From an uncultured Lachnospiraceae bacterium (GTDB lineage Bacteria > Bacillota > Clostridia > Lachnospirales > Lachnospiraceae): 64,000 nucleotides of DNA. The notes under the pieces were generated by a model. It saw only the letters and a list, made by a program, of their open reading frames with translations, had not been told where the DNA came from and did no database searches. This document shows positions 40,881-49,135 of this stretch, in pieces (position 1 is the first letter of the stretch; each line of letters opens with the position of its first letter). Both the position numbers and the translations under genes were made by a program. The stretch spans positions 1 through 64,000 of the forward strand of contig CAMNAQ010000001.1 of the NCBI GenBank assembly GCA_946531495.1. The letters run 5' to 3'.

Positions 40881-40948
40881 CAACAGACAGCAATAATCAA
40901 CAGGCTGCAAGAAACAACAGGCAGCGATAAACAACAGAAAAATAAGCA
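40881..40948 (+). repeat. four 17-nt tandem repeats in metY leader
   Basis: CAACAG occurs at 40881, 40898, 40915 and 40932, exactly 17 nt apart. Copies 1-3 follow the consensus CAACAGGCAGCAATAAA; copy 4 keeps mainly the first six bases. The array is A/C-rich, G-poor and unstructured, between leader peptide 1 and the metY ribosome site. The 17-nt period does not match the DNA helix, which favours an RNA-level role such as a Rho-loading site or multimeric RNA-binding protein target. No T-rich intrinsic terminator is seen here. Confidence 0.7.
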
Positions 40949-40971
40949 TAACCTAAAAGGAGATAAATAAT

Positions 40972-42255
40972 ATGGCAGGCTACAGATTCGAAACATTACA
41001 GCTTCACGTTGGACAGGAACATGCAGATCCCGCTACAGATTCCAGAGCGGTTCCCATTTATCAGACAACTTCATATGTATTTCATGACAGCAAGGACGCA
41101 GCCGACAGATTCGCACTCAGAGCAGGCGGCAATGTATACGGAAGAATAACCAATACAACTCAGGGCGTCCTCGAGGAGAGACTTGCAGCTCTTGAAGGAG
41201 GAAGCGCGGCACTTGCAGTAGCATCCGGAGCAGCAGCTATCGATTACACCATTCAGGCTCTTGCAACCAAGGGTGAGCACATCGTAGCACAGAAGACCAT
41301 CTACGGCGGAAGCTTCAATCTTCTTAACAACACCCTTCCTCTTTATGGCATCGATACAACATTCGTTGATGCACATAACCTCAAGGAAGTTGAAGATGCG
41401 ATCAAGCCTAACACCAGAGCAATCTATCTCGAGACTCTCGGAAATCCCGGAAGTGATATTCCCGATATCGATGCAATTTCAGAGATAGCTCATAAGCACG
41501 GACTTCCTGTTGTTGTAGATAACACATTCGGAACTCCTTATCTCATCAGACCGATCGAGCACGGAGCAGACATCGTTGTTCATTCCGCTACCAAGTTCAT
41601 CGGCGGACACGGAACAACCCTCGGCGGTATCATCGTTGAGTCCGGCAAGTTCGACTGGAAGGCAAAGGGATTCTATCCTCAGATCACCGAGCCCAATCCC
41701 AGCTACCATGGACTTTCATTTTATGACGCACTCGGACCTGCAGCATTCGTAACCTATATAAGAACCATTCTTCTCAGAGATACCGGTGCTGCAATCTCAC
41801 CCTTTAACGCATTCCTTCTTCTCCAGGGTGTTGAGACACTTTCTCTCAGACTGGACAGACATGTTGAGAATACCAAAAAGGTCATCGAGTTCCTTGTAAA
41901 TCATCCTCAGGTTGAGAAGGTGCATCATCCTTCGCTTCCCGAGCATCCCGATCACGAGCTCTACAAGAGATACTTCCCTAACGGAGGCGGGTCTATATTC
42001 ACATTCGATATCAAGGGCGGCGAAGAAGAAGCATGGAAGTTCATTGATAATCTCAAGATCTTCTCACTTCTTGCAAATGTAGCTGATGTAAAGAGCCTTG
42101 TTATCCATCCCGCATCAACCACTCACTCACAGCTTTCCGAGGAGGATCTTCTTGCAACAGGTATCAAAAAGAACACGATCCGTCTTTCCATCGGTACCGA
42201 GCACATCGATGACATTATCGAGGATCTCGAGAACGGATTTGCAGCAGCTAAGTAA
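40972..42255 (+). CDS. metY: O-acetylhomoserine sulfhydrylase (aminocarboxypropyltransferase)
   Basis: A 427-aa cytosolic PLP enzyme that converts O-acetylhomoserine and sulfide to homocysteine. It starts FETLQLHVGQEHADPATDSRAVPIYQTTSYVF, a hallmark of MetY; YGRITNTTQGVLEERLAALEGG and the PLP-lysine segment VVHSATKFIGGHGTTLGGIIV follow. The C-terminal SLVIHPASTTHSQL and TIRLSIGTEH are typical of the Cys/Met metabolism family. Length near 425 aa separates it from cystathionine enzymes of about 390 aa. Codon use is strongly biased (high expression). AAAGGAGATAAATAAT precedes the ATG. Expression is probably gated by the leader peptide at 40761 and the 17-nt repeats. Confidence 0.95.
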   Translation: MAGYRFETLQLHVGQEHADPATDSRAVPIYQTTSYVFHDSKDAADRFALRAGGNVYGRITNTTQGVLEERLAALEGGSAALAVASGAAAIDYTIQALATKGEHIVAQKTIYGGSFNLLNNTLPLYGIDTTFVDAHNLKEVEDAIKPNTRAIYLETLGNPGSDIPDIDAISEIAHKHGLPVVVDNTFGTPYLIRPIEHGADIVVHSATKFIGGHGTTLGGIIVESGKFDWKAKGFYPQITEPNPSYHGLSFYDALGPAAFVTYIRTILLRDTGAAISPFNAFLLLQGVETLSLRLDRHVENTKKVIEFLVNHPQVEKVHHPSLPEHPDHELYKRYFPNGGGSIFTFDIKGGEEEAWKFIDNLKIFSLLANVADVKSLVIHPASTTHSQLSEEDLLATGIKKNTIRLSIGTEHIDDIIEDLENGFAAAK

Positions 42256-42269
42256 TAAGAGGTTTTGAA

Positions 42270-42902
42270 ATGAAGTCTGTACTTGCTTTTGGTGATTCAA
42301 ATACGTGGGGGCTGGTTCCCGGAACCGGCTCCCGTGTCAGATATCCGGAAAATGTCAGATGGACCGGACTGCTTCAGAGCAGATTAAATGACACGCGCGT
42401 CATAGAGGAAGGCTTGTGCGGAAGAACAACGGTTTTCGAAGACGAACTCAGGGCCGGAAGAAAAGGATTATCTCTTCTTCCGGTTATTCTGGAAAGTCAT
42501 GCACCGCTTGATGCTGTGATCATCATGCTGGGAACTAACGATTGCAAGAGCGTATACGGAGCATCCGCACATACCATCGGAAAGGGCATTGAGCTCTGCC
42601 TCGATGAGATCGAAAAGACCGTTCCTGCAGAGAAGATCATCCTGGTATCCCCCATACATCTCGGAGATGAGGTGTGGAGACCGGACAAGGATCCGGAGTT
42701 TGATAAGGACTCAATAGAAGTAAGCCACGAACTCAGGGAAGTATATTCCGGGATAGCTGAAAAAAGAGGCGTGAGATTCCTTGCAGCATCTGATATTGCC
42801 TCACCTGATAAAAAGGATGATGAACATCTTAATGAGGAAGGTCACAAAGCATTGTCAGAAGCAATATACGGTAAATTGACAGAAATTATAAAGACATCTT
42901 AA
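42270..42902 (+). CDS. SGNH/GDSL hydrolase family protein
   Basis: A 210-aa esterase-like protein without signal peptide. Block I has SVLAFGDSNTWG (nucleophile Ser), block III has IIMLGTNDCK, and block V has DEHLNEEGHKAL with the catalytic Asp/His region. It begins 14 nt after metY and 18 nt before leader peptide 2, so it is in the same transcription unit. An intracellular acyl-esterase acting on an acetylated metabolite would fit the O-acetylhomoserine chemistry next door, but that is speculation; SGNH proteins of this kind are also common as carbohydrate esterases. Confidence 0.88.
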   Translation: MKSVLAFGDSNTWGLVPGTGSRVRYPENVRWTGLLQSRLNDTRVIEEGLCGRTTVFEDELRAGRKGLSLLPVILESHAPLDAVIIMLGTNDCKSVYGASAHTIGKGIELCLDEIEKTVPAEKIILVSPIHLGDEVWRPDKDPEFDKDSIEVSHELREVYSGIAEKRGVRFLAASDIASPDKKDDEHLNEEGHKALSEAIYGKLTEIIKTS

Positions 42903-42920
42903 GAAAAGGAGGTGCGAACA

Positions 42921-43055
42921 ATGAAAACTGCAAAGATAAAAAGACACGGATACATGTGTACATACAGATGTTGTCGAACTTTGATCAGCTGGACCGGAAA
43001 TAAAGCACAGGCGTCTGACTTTGGTGTCGCGCGTCCTGATCTTATACGATGTTGA
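42921..43055 (+). CDS. Cys-rich leader peptide 2 (upstream of mccB)
   Basis: A 44-codon frame with the ribosome site AAGGAGGTGCGAACA, nearly identical to that of leader 1 (GGAGGTGC, then ACA before ATGAAAA). The peptide includes YMCTYRCCRTLISW and ends IRC immediately before TGA, so Cys codons are 13, 17, 18 and 44. The M-C-x-R-C region resembles MCHRMC of leader 1. It starts 18 nt after the SGNH gene and stops 24 nt before an intrinsic terminator at 43080, which in turn precedes mccB: the standard layout of amino acid attenuators. Regulation by charged tRNA-Cys is inference. Confidence 0.65.
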   Translation: MKTAKIKRHGYMCTYRCCRTLISWTGNKAQASDFGVARPDLIRC

Positions 43056-43063
43056 CCTCGTAT
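43044..43063 (+). promoter_or_regulatory. leader hairpin at the end of leader peptide 2
   Basis: ATACGA (43044-43049) pairs with TCGTAT (43058-43063) around an 8-nt loop that contains the last Cys codon and the stop codon. A ribosome stalled at, or waiting before, codon 44 would melt this stem. Downstream, CTTTAAG (43071-43077) could pair with CTTAGAAG (43086-43093, one bulged A), a structure exclusive with the terminator at 43080. Not tested by folding. Confidence 0.5.
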
Positions 43064-43079
43064 CATGAAGCTTTAAGTC

Positions 43080-43111
43080 CGGGTGCTTAGAAGTAAGCCC
43101 CGTATTTTTTT
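43080..43111 (+). terminator. intrinsic terminator of the mcc-met attenuator
   Basis: CGGG (43080-43083), bulged T, GCTTA (43085-43089) pair with TAAGC (43094-43098) and CCCG (43099-43102), loop GAAG; TATTTTTTT follows. Located 24 nt after the stop of leader peptide 2 and 107 nt before mccB. The remaining 43112-43218 holds no gene; an ATATGAGGTG ribosome site serves mccB. Confidence 0.85.
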
Positions 43112-43218
43112 AGCCAAAACAGGGAAAAACTTAGGTCCGCGTTCACAGATAAACTGTTCCGATTCAGGGACTTGGACAGATCCGGACAAGAAAATTTAAT
43201 CGATATGAGGTGAAGAAA

Positions 43219-44379
43219 ATGAGTTTGAATATTAATTCTTTATTGATACACGGCGGAGTTGACGGAGACGAGACAACAGGTGCTGTAGCTGTTCCGGTAT
43301 ATCAGACATCCACATATAAGCAGGATGGCCTGGGAGAGAACAGAGGATGGGAATATTCCAGAACAGGTAATCCTACAAGGGATGCGCTTGAAAAGCTGAT
43401 AGCAGATCTCGAGCAGGGAAATTACGGATTTGCATTTGCATCCGGCCTTGCTGCGATCAATACGGTTCTTTCACTTTTTAAGTCAGGGGACAAGCTCATC
43501 GTCTCAGACAATATCTACGGAGGAACCTTCAGGATCCTGGACAACGTATTTAAGAATTTCGGGATCACATACCAGATAGTCGATACATCCGATGTATCAC
43601 AGATTGAAAAAAATATAGACGATACCGTTAAGGCAGTCTATGTTGAAAGCCCCGCAAATCCGCTCCTTACGGTAACGGATATTGCAAAGGTAGCAGAGGT
43701 CTCACATAAATACGGCAAACTTCTGATCGTAGACAATACCTTCCTTACACCATACCTCCAGAGACCTCTTGCACTTGGGGCTGACATAGTTGTTCACAGC
43801 GGGACCAAATATCTCGGAGGACACAGTGACACGGTATCGGGACTTGCGGTTGTTAAGGATAAGGCACTGGCCGACAGGCTATATTATCTTCAGAATGCCA
43901 TAGGCGGTGTGCTTGCTCCATGGGACAGCTTCCTTGTCATAAGAGGCATCAAGACTCTCGGAGTCAGAATGGACAGACATGTGGCAAATGCAGGGAAGAT
44001 TGCGGAATGGCTTGAGCAGAGCGGATATGTGAGCAAGGTATACTATCCAGGACTAAAATCCGATCCGGGTTACGAGATCCAGAAGAAACAGGCAGACGGT
44101 GCGGGAGCAATGATCTCCTTCGTGCTGGATGAAAAATATGATTATAAGAAATTCTTCAAATCCCTTAAGCTGATAACACTTGCAGAAAGCCTCGGAGGAG
44201 TCGAATCCCTGGTATGCCATCCCGCTTCAATGACACATGCGGCAATACCTGCAGATATAAGAAAGCAGGTCGGAATAGTGGATGAGCTCATAAGGCTTTC
44301 AGTCGGAATCGAAGATGCAGATGATCTGATCGCGGATCTGAAGCAGGCTATCGAAGCTTCTGTTAAGGAGGCAGACTGA
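43219..44379 (+). CDS. mccB: cystathionine gamma-lyase/homocysteine gamma-lyase-like PLP enzyme
   Basis: A 386-aa cytosolic PLP enzyme of the Cys/Met metabolism family. N-terminal LLIHGGVDGDETTGAVAVPVYQTSTYK; WEYSRTGNPTRDALEKLIADLEQG; PLP-lysine in VVHSGTKYLGGHSDTVSG; C-terminal SLGGVESLVCHPASMTHA. Length about 386 aa and the following CBS-like gene point to the B. subtilis mccAB pair of reverse transsulfuration (methionine to cysteine); a cystathionine gamma-synthase role cannot be excluded by eye. A GTG at 43210 is in frame, but ATG 43219 follows GAGGTG at about 7 nt. The mccA gene begins 1 nt after its stop. Confidence 0.88.
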   Translation: MSLNINSLLIHGGVDGDETTGAVAVPVYQTSTYKQDGLGENRGWEYSRTGNPTRDALEKLIADLEQGNYGFAFASGLAAINTVLSLFKSGDKLIVSDNIYGGTFRILDNVFKNFGITYQIVDTSDVSQIEKNIDDTVKAVYVESPANPLLTVTDIAKVAEVSHKYGKLLIVDNTFLTPYLQRPLALGADIVVHSGTKYLGGHSDTVSGLAVVKDKALADRLYYLQNAIGGVLAPWDSFLVIRGIKTLGVRMDRHVANAGKIAEWLEQSGYVSKVYYPGLKSDPGYEIQKKQADGAGAMISFVLDEKYDYKKFFKSLKLITLAESLGGVESLVCHPASMTHAAIPADIRKQVGIVDELIRLSVGIEDADDLIADLKQAIEASVKEAD

Positions 44380-44380
44380 T

Positions 44381-45292
44381 ATGGATGTATATATGAGTGT
44401 CCAGGAGATGATTGGTTCCACACCAATGCTTAAGCTTAATCACCTGGGAGTGAAGGAGGGCGTTAACTTATACGCAAAGCTTGAGCTTATGAATCCCGCA
44501 GGAAGCGTCAAGGACCGTGTGGGAATGTATATGGTAAAGGACGCAGAGGACCGTGGTCTTCTCAAGCCCGGATCCACCATAGTGGAGGCAACTGCCGGAA
44601 ATACCGGAATAGGAATAGCAATCGCAGCACTCAACAGAGGCTACAGAGTTATCTTCGCGGTTCCTGAAAAATTCTCCATAGAAAAGCAGAAGGTCATGAA
44701 GGCTCTCGGAGCTGAAATAGTTCATACGAGCAGAGAAGGCGGTATGAAGGGAGCTGAAGAAAAGGCAGGTGAACTGCTTAAGGAGATACCGAATTCAATA
44801 TCACTGGGGCAGTTCCATAATCCTATGAATCCATTCTCTCATTATCAGACAACAGGTCCTGAGATATATAAGCAGCTGGATGGTAAGGTGGATTACCTTG
44901 TAGCAGGCGCCGGAAGCGGAGGAACCTTCAGCGGAGTTGTGAAGTTCCTTAAGGAGAAAAATAAAAACATTCAAGGTGTTCTTGCAGATCCTTACGGCTC
45001 CATCATAGGAGGAGGAGAACATGGCAGCTACAACATTGAAGGTATCGGCAATGACTTTATAGCAGACACCATGGATGTATCACTGATAGACAAGGTTTAT
45101 AAAGTAACTGATGACGAAGCCTTCACGGCATGCAGAACTTTGGCTGCTAAGGAAGGCATACTTGCAGGATCATCATCAGGGGCTGCTCTTGCGGCAGCAC
45201 TCAAACTTGCCGAAGAGACAGATCACGGCAATATAGCAGTTATTTTTCCCGACAGAGGGGACAGATACCTGAGTAAGGGTCTGTTTGAATAA
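44381..45292 (+). CDS. mccA: O-acetylserine-dependent cystathionine beta-synthase / cysteine synthase family
   Basis: A 303-aa PLP fold-type II enzyme. The PLP lysine is in MNPAGSVKDRVGMYM; TAGNTGIGIAIAAL is the substrate loop; GAGSGGTFSGVVKFLKE and GSSSGAALAAALKLA bind the phosphate. ADPYGSIIGGG and the partner gene favour MccA (homocysteine plus O-acetylserine to cystathionine) over CysK. It lies 1 nt after mccB and 12 nt before metN. With MccB it would convert homocysteine to cysteine. It lacks the heme and CBS domains of eukaryotic CBS, as usual for bacteria. Confidence 0.85.
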   Translation: MDVYMSVQEMIGSTPMLKLNHLGVKEGVNLYAKLELMNPAGSVKDRVGMYMVKDAEDRGLLKPGSTIVEATAGNTGIGIAIAALNRGYRVIFAVPEKFSIEKQKVMKALGAEIVHTSREGGMKGAEEKAGELLKEIPNSISLGQFHNPMNPFSHYQTTGPEIYKQLDGKVDYLVAGAGSGGTFSGVVKFLKEKNKNIQGVLADPYGSIIGGGEHGSYNIEGIGNDFIADTMDVSLIDKVYKVTDDEAFTACRTLAAKEGILAGSSSGAALAAALKLAEETDHGNIAVIFPDRGDRYLSKGLFE

Positions 45293-45304
45293 GAAGGTAA
45301 TGAA

Positions 45305-46306
45305 ATGGCAACTGTTTTCCGTTTGGAAAATGTAACAAAAGTATATAAGAATGACGGAAAAGAGTTCAGTGCTCTTAAAGGAATAAACCTTGATATAGAA
45401 GAGGGGTCCGTATTCGGGATCATCGGAATGAGCGGCGCCGGAAAGTCCACACTGGTAAGAACACTTAACAGGCTCGAGGATGTATCGTCCGGAAGTGTTA
45501 AATTCTATGATCAGGAGCTGTCAGAACTGTCACCTTCTCAGCTCAGGAAGATAAGGAGACAGATAGCGATGATCTTCCAGAGCTTCAACCTCCTGGGTCA
45601 GCGTACGGTGCTCAGCAATGTGATGCAGCCATTGAAGATCGCAGGCATCAAGGGAAAAGAAGCTAAAGAAAAAGCACTGGAGATGCTTGAAGTAGTAGGT
45701 CTTGCTGATAAGAAGAATCAGTTTCCTTCAAGGCTTTCAGGCGGTCAGAGACAGAGAGTTGCAATAGCAAGAGCTCTGGCCACTGATCCCAAGGTTCTTC
45801 TGTGTGATGAAGCAACATCGGCACTGGATCCTAAAATGACGGGAGAGATACTTGATCTTCTCCGGGAGATCAATAGGACCAGAAAGCTTACAATAGTGAT
45901 CATCACTCATGAGATGTCAGTCATTGAGAAGATCTGTGACAAGGTAGCGATCATAGATGACGGTAACCTTGCTGAGACAGGAGATGTAAAAGAGATCTTC
46001 AGATCTCCGAAATCACAGGCAGCAAAAAAACTGGTTTTCCCGAGTAATCCTTATGATCCATCACAGCCGGACAGCAGGCTGATCAGAGTTGCTTTTGACG
46101 GACTCGCCGCAAGCAGACCCTTCATAGCTGAGCTTGTTGAAAAAACAGGCAGAAAGGTTAACATCCTCAGCGCAAATACGAAGAGCGTTGGCGGAATAGG
46201 ATACGGACAGATGGTCTTAGAACTTCCGGGATCCAAAGAGGATCAGGATGTGATCATAGAATTCTTTACCGGCAACGGACTCAGCATTTCGGAGGTGGAA
46301 AGATGA
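45305..46306 (+). CDS. metN: methionine ABC transporter ATP-binding protein
   Basis: A 333-aa ATPase of the MetNIQ importer. Walker A GMSGAGKSTLVRTL, Q-loop IAMIFQSFNLLGQRTVLSNV, signature [15 protein letters not shown], Walker B VLLCDEATSALDP, H-loop IITHEMSVI. The C-terminal NIL domain (about 255-333; RLIRVAFDGLAASRPFIAEL, GGIGYGQMVLELPG) is the regulatory domain that binds methionine for transinhibition in this family, a firm sign of MetN. It overlaps metI by 4 nt. In the mcc context it supplies methionine for conversion to cysteine. Confidence 0.95.
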   Translation: MATVFRLENVTKVYKNDGKEFSALKGINLDIEEGSVFGIIGMSGAGKSTLVRTLNRLEDVSSGSVKFYDQELSELSPSQLRKIRRQIAMIFQSFNLLGQRTVLSNVMQPLKIAGIKGKEAKEKALEMLEVVGLADKKNQFPSRLSGGQRQRVAIARALATDPKVLLCDEATSALDPKMTGEILDLLREINRTRKLTIVIITHEMSVIEKICDKVAIIDDGNLAETGDVKEIFRSPKSQAAKKLVFPSNPYDPSQPDSRLIRVAFDGLAASRPFIAELVEKTGRKVNILSANTKSVGGIGYGQMVLELPGSKEDQDVIIEFFTGNGLSISEVER

Positions 46307-46953
46307 CGGATTATATTGTGGAAACCATAAAGGCCGGGATTCTTGAAACTTTGGCAATGACTTTCTTCTCTTCAGTCTTTGCATATTTGTTTGGCCTGCC
46401 GCTGGGGATACTCCTCTATGCAACTTCAAAGGGAAGGATAATGGAGAACAAACCGGTAAATTTCGTGATCGGGCTGATAGTGAACATAGGAAGATCTCTT
46501 CCATTCCTCATACTCCTGGTACTCCTGATTCCGTTTACCAGATTCGTAACCGGCTCTTCAATAGGAACAACGGCATCAATAGTCCCCCTTACGATCGGTG
46601 CTATACCGATAGTGGCCAGAATGGTGGAATCCTCGCTGAGCGAGGTACAGCCCGGAATAATAGAAGCTGCGGTTTCAATGGGTGCATCTCCGTTGTATGT
46701 GATACTTCATTTTGTTATTCCCGAGGCGACGCCTTCACTTCTTCTGGGCGGAGCGATCAATATAGCGACTGTCCTCGGATATTCGGCCATGGCGGGTGTC
46801 ATAGGCGGCGGTGGACTCGGAGCAATAGCACTCCAGTACGGTTACTACAGATATCAGAAGGATGTACTGTGGACCACCGTAACAATCCTGGTGATCCTGG
46901 TGATGGTAATACAGAGTGCCGGAAACAGGATAGCCGTGAAAGTAAGAAAGTGA
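46303..46953 (+). CDS. metI: methionine ABC transporter permease
   Basis: A 216-aa permease with five membrane helices. The coupling EAA loop reads ARMVESSLSEVQPGIIEAAVSMGASPLYVI, and GGGGLGAIALQYGYYRYQKDVLW near the C-terminus is a MetI hallmark. GGAGGTGGAAAG before the ATG overlaps the metN end. A small GACGAA/TTCGTC hairpin spans the stop codon. metQ follows after 115 nt, with no separate promoter evident. Confidence 0.94.
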   Translation: MTDYIVETIKAGILETLAMTFFSSVFAYLFGLPLGILLYATSKGRIMENKPVNFVIGLIVNIGRSLPFLILLVLLIPFTRFVTGSSIGTTASIVPLTIGAIPIVARMVESSLSEVQPGIIEAAVSMGASPLYVILHFVIPEATPSLLLGGAINIATVLGYSAMAGVIGGGGLGAIALQYGYYRYQKDVLWTTVTILVILVMVIQSAGNRIAVKVRK

Positions 46954-47068
46954 CGAACGTTTCGTCAGTTAAGTTTTGAGATCAGATCCCTGATGCATAT
47001 CCGGAATGAGAACGGGATTTATCTATATGAAAAAAATAATCGATATGACTGTATAAAAGGAGAATATT

Positions 47069-47917
47069 ATGAAAAGATCAATTATCACAAGGCTTGTTGC
47101 AGCCGCTGCAACCGCAGCACTTACACTTTCACTTGCAGGATGTGGATCATCCTCACAGGCAGGCGGGAGCACTGTTTCCGCTTCGGGAAATACCGTTATC
47201 AAGGTTGGTGCAAACATTACCCCTCATTCGGAGATACTTGAGCAGGCAGTTCCCATTCTTGCAGAAAAAGGAATAACTCTTGAGATCGTTAAGCTTGAGG
47301 ATTCCGTAACTCCCAACACCGGTGTTATCGAAGGAAGCCTTGATGCCAACTATTTCCAGCATGTTCCTTATCTTGATCAGTTTAATGCAGAGAACGGTTC
47401 GAATCTTGTATCCATCGGTGCGATCCACTATGAGCCCTTCGGAATCTATGCAGGAAAGACCACAGACCTTGCTGCACTTCCTGACGGAGCAACCGTAGCT
47501 GTTCCAAACAATGTTACTAATGAGGCAAGAGCTCTTCTTCTCCTTGCCCAGGAGGGACTCCTTACTCTTAAGGAGGATGCAGGTATCACAGCAACCATCG
47601 GTGATATAGTTGAGAACCCAAAGAATATCGTATTCAAGGAGCTTGCACCCGAGCAACTTGTTGCAGCTCTTCCGGATGTTGACGTTGCTGTCATAAACGG
47701 AAACTATGCTATCGAGGGCGGACTTCACGTAAGCCAGGCACTTGCAGTAGAAGCTAACGACGGACTTGCAGCAGTTACCTATGGCAACATTATCGCCACA
47801 TCACCTGACAAGGCACAGAACGATGCACTTCTTACACTTGTAGAGGTTCTTCAGGGTGAAGAGATCAAAAAGTTTATTAACGATACGTATGACGGTGCAG
47901 TAGTTCCGCTTAACTAA
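47069..47917 (+). CDS. metQ: methionine-binding lipoprotein
   Basis: A 282-aa receptor lipoprotein of the NlpA/MetQ family. Signal peptide with lipobox LSLAGCG (Cys about 25), then VIKVGANITPHSEILEQAVPIL, LDANYFQHVPYLDQFN and VAVPNNVTNEARALLLL, all canonical. Codon use is strongly biased, consistent with an abundant receptor. The ribosome site is AAAAGGAGAATATT. It works with MetN and MetI to import methionine. Confidence 0.95.
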   Translation: MKRSIITRLVAAAATAALTLSLAGCGSSSQAGGSTVSASGNTVIKVGANITPHSEILEQAVPILAEKGITLEIVKLEDSVTPNTGVIEGSLDANYFQHVPYLDQFNAENGSNLVSIGAIHYEPFGIYAGKTTDLAALPDGATVAVPNNVTNEARALLLLAQEGLLTLKEDAGITATIGDIVENPKNIVFKELAPEQLVAALPDVDVAVINGNYAIEGGLHVSQALAVEANDGLAAVTYGNIIATSPDKAQNDALLTLVEVLQGEEIKKFINDTYDGAVVPLN

Positions 47918-47930
47918 AAGGAGGCATGGC

Positions 47931-49091
47931 ATGATCGGATTTGAGTATTACAACCCGGCAAAGATTGTATTCGGTGAAGAGAGTGAGAAAAGCCTTAAGG
48001 GTCTTCTTGAAAAGCATAATGTAAAGTCACTTCTTCTCGTATACAGCGGTGATTTCATCAAGACACTGGGCATCCATTCTGTAATAGAAGAGGCGGTTAA
48101 GGAACTTGGTATAAAGTTCAGTGAAAACGGAAATGTGGTACCGAATCCGACCATAGAGCTGGTAAGAGAGCTGGTCGCACAGGGCAAGAAGGATGATGTT
48201 GATTTTGTGCTGGCAGTAGGAGGAGGAAGCTCCATAGATACTGCAAAGGCAGTTGCCATCGGAATCCCCTATGACGGAGATGTATGGGATTTCTTTGAAA
48301 AGGGAATAGTACCGGAAGAAGTGCTTCCCATCGGAGTTATCGCGACAACAGCATCAAGCGGGTCTGAAACCTCTAACGCAGCAATTCTTTCAAGCGGAGA
48401 GTGGAAGCTGGGCTTCGAGGATGACCGTATCATCCCAAAATTCGCAATAATGAATCCCAGGTTCACCGCAGGGCTTCCGGCATATCCCACGTTCGTAGGC
48501 GTTGCCGATGTCCTGGCTCACCTTCTTGAGAGATATTTTTCGGATGAAAAGAATTCCGACACTACGGATTACCTGATAGAAGGGGCTATAAGAGCACTCC
48601 TTGTAACAGCCGACAAGCTTCTTGCGGATCTTAAGGATATTAATGCAAGAGCAGAGATTCAGTGGCTTGCAAGCGTATCACACGGCGGATCACTTGATGC
48701 CGGAAGAAGAGCAGACTGGGGATCACACAGGATCGAGCATGAGTTATCTGCCCAGTACAATATTGTACATGGTGAAGGAATGGCAGTGGTATTCACCGCG
48801 TGGACTAAGTATATGGCAAAGGTAAAGCCCTGGAGACTGGCACTTCTTGCAAGCAGGGTATTCGGAGCAGATCCCTACAATTATACCGAGGAGGAAAGAG
48901 CTCAGATCCTTGCTGAAAAGCTCGAGCAGTTCTTCAAAAAGCTGGGACTTAAGACGACTCTTACAGAGCTTGGCATTGATGATAAGGATTTTGAGATCAT
49001 GGCAAAACGCGCCACAAGGAACGGTAAAGTGGGACATTATGAGCCCCTTGATGCAGACAGCATCGTTAAGATATTAAAACTTGCTATATAA
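47931..49091 (+). CDS. iron-containing alcohol dehydrogenase
   Basis: A 386-aa NAD(P)-dependent enzyme of the group III (iron) alcohol dehydrogenases, BDH-like (butanol/lactaldehyde type). Nucleotide site VLAVGGGSSIDTAKAVA; GVIATTASSGSETSNAAILS; metal ligands in FVGVADVLAHLLERYF (Asp/His) and SHRIEHELSAQYNIVHGEGMAVVF (His, His). AAAAGGAGGCATGGC precedes the ATG, 13 nt after metQ, so it belongs to the operon. A reason for an aldehyde reductase here is not established; reduction of an aldehyde derived from 2-oxobutyrate or a sulfur-containing aldehyde is possible (speculation). Confidence 0.9.
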   Translation: MIGFEYYNPAKIVFGEESEKSLKGLLEKHNVKSLLLVYSGDFIKTLGIHSVIEEAVKELGIKFSENGNVVPNPTIELVRELVAQGKKDDVDFVLAVGGGSSIDTAKAVAIGIPYDGDVWDFFEKGIVPEEVLPIGVIATTASSGSETSNAAILSSGEWKLGFEDDRIIPKFAIMNPRFTAGLPAYPTFVGVADVLAHLLERYFSDEKNSDTTDYLIEGAIRALLVTADKLLADLKDINARAEIQWLASVSHGGSLDAGRRADWGSHRIEHELSAQYNIVHGEGMAVVFTAWTKYMAKVKPWRLALLASRVFGADPYNYTEEERAQILAEKLEQFFKKLGLKTTLTELGIDDKDFEIMAKRATRNGKVGHYEPLDADSIVKILKLAI

Positions 49092-49135
49092 GCAATTTAA
49101 TAACCGATTCAAAAGATGAAAGGAGATTTATAAAA

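Noticed and set aside
40530-40949. 139-codon minus-strand open frame across the metY leader
   Set aside because: It runs through the strong terminator, the leader peptide and the 17-nt repeats in antisense, has no ribosome site and a Cys/Leu-rich composition typical of a shadow frame.
43056-43218. SAM (S-box) riboswitch or T-box before the methionine genes
   Set aside because: No S-box core or T-box sequence is recognisable; the leader peptide and simple terminator explain the region better.
46993-47241. 82-codon plus-strand frame with several Cys before and over metQ, considered as a third Cys leader
   Set aside because: It overlaps the metQ start in another frame, and its Cys-rich part is simply the metQ signal peptide read out of frame; no good ribosome site.
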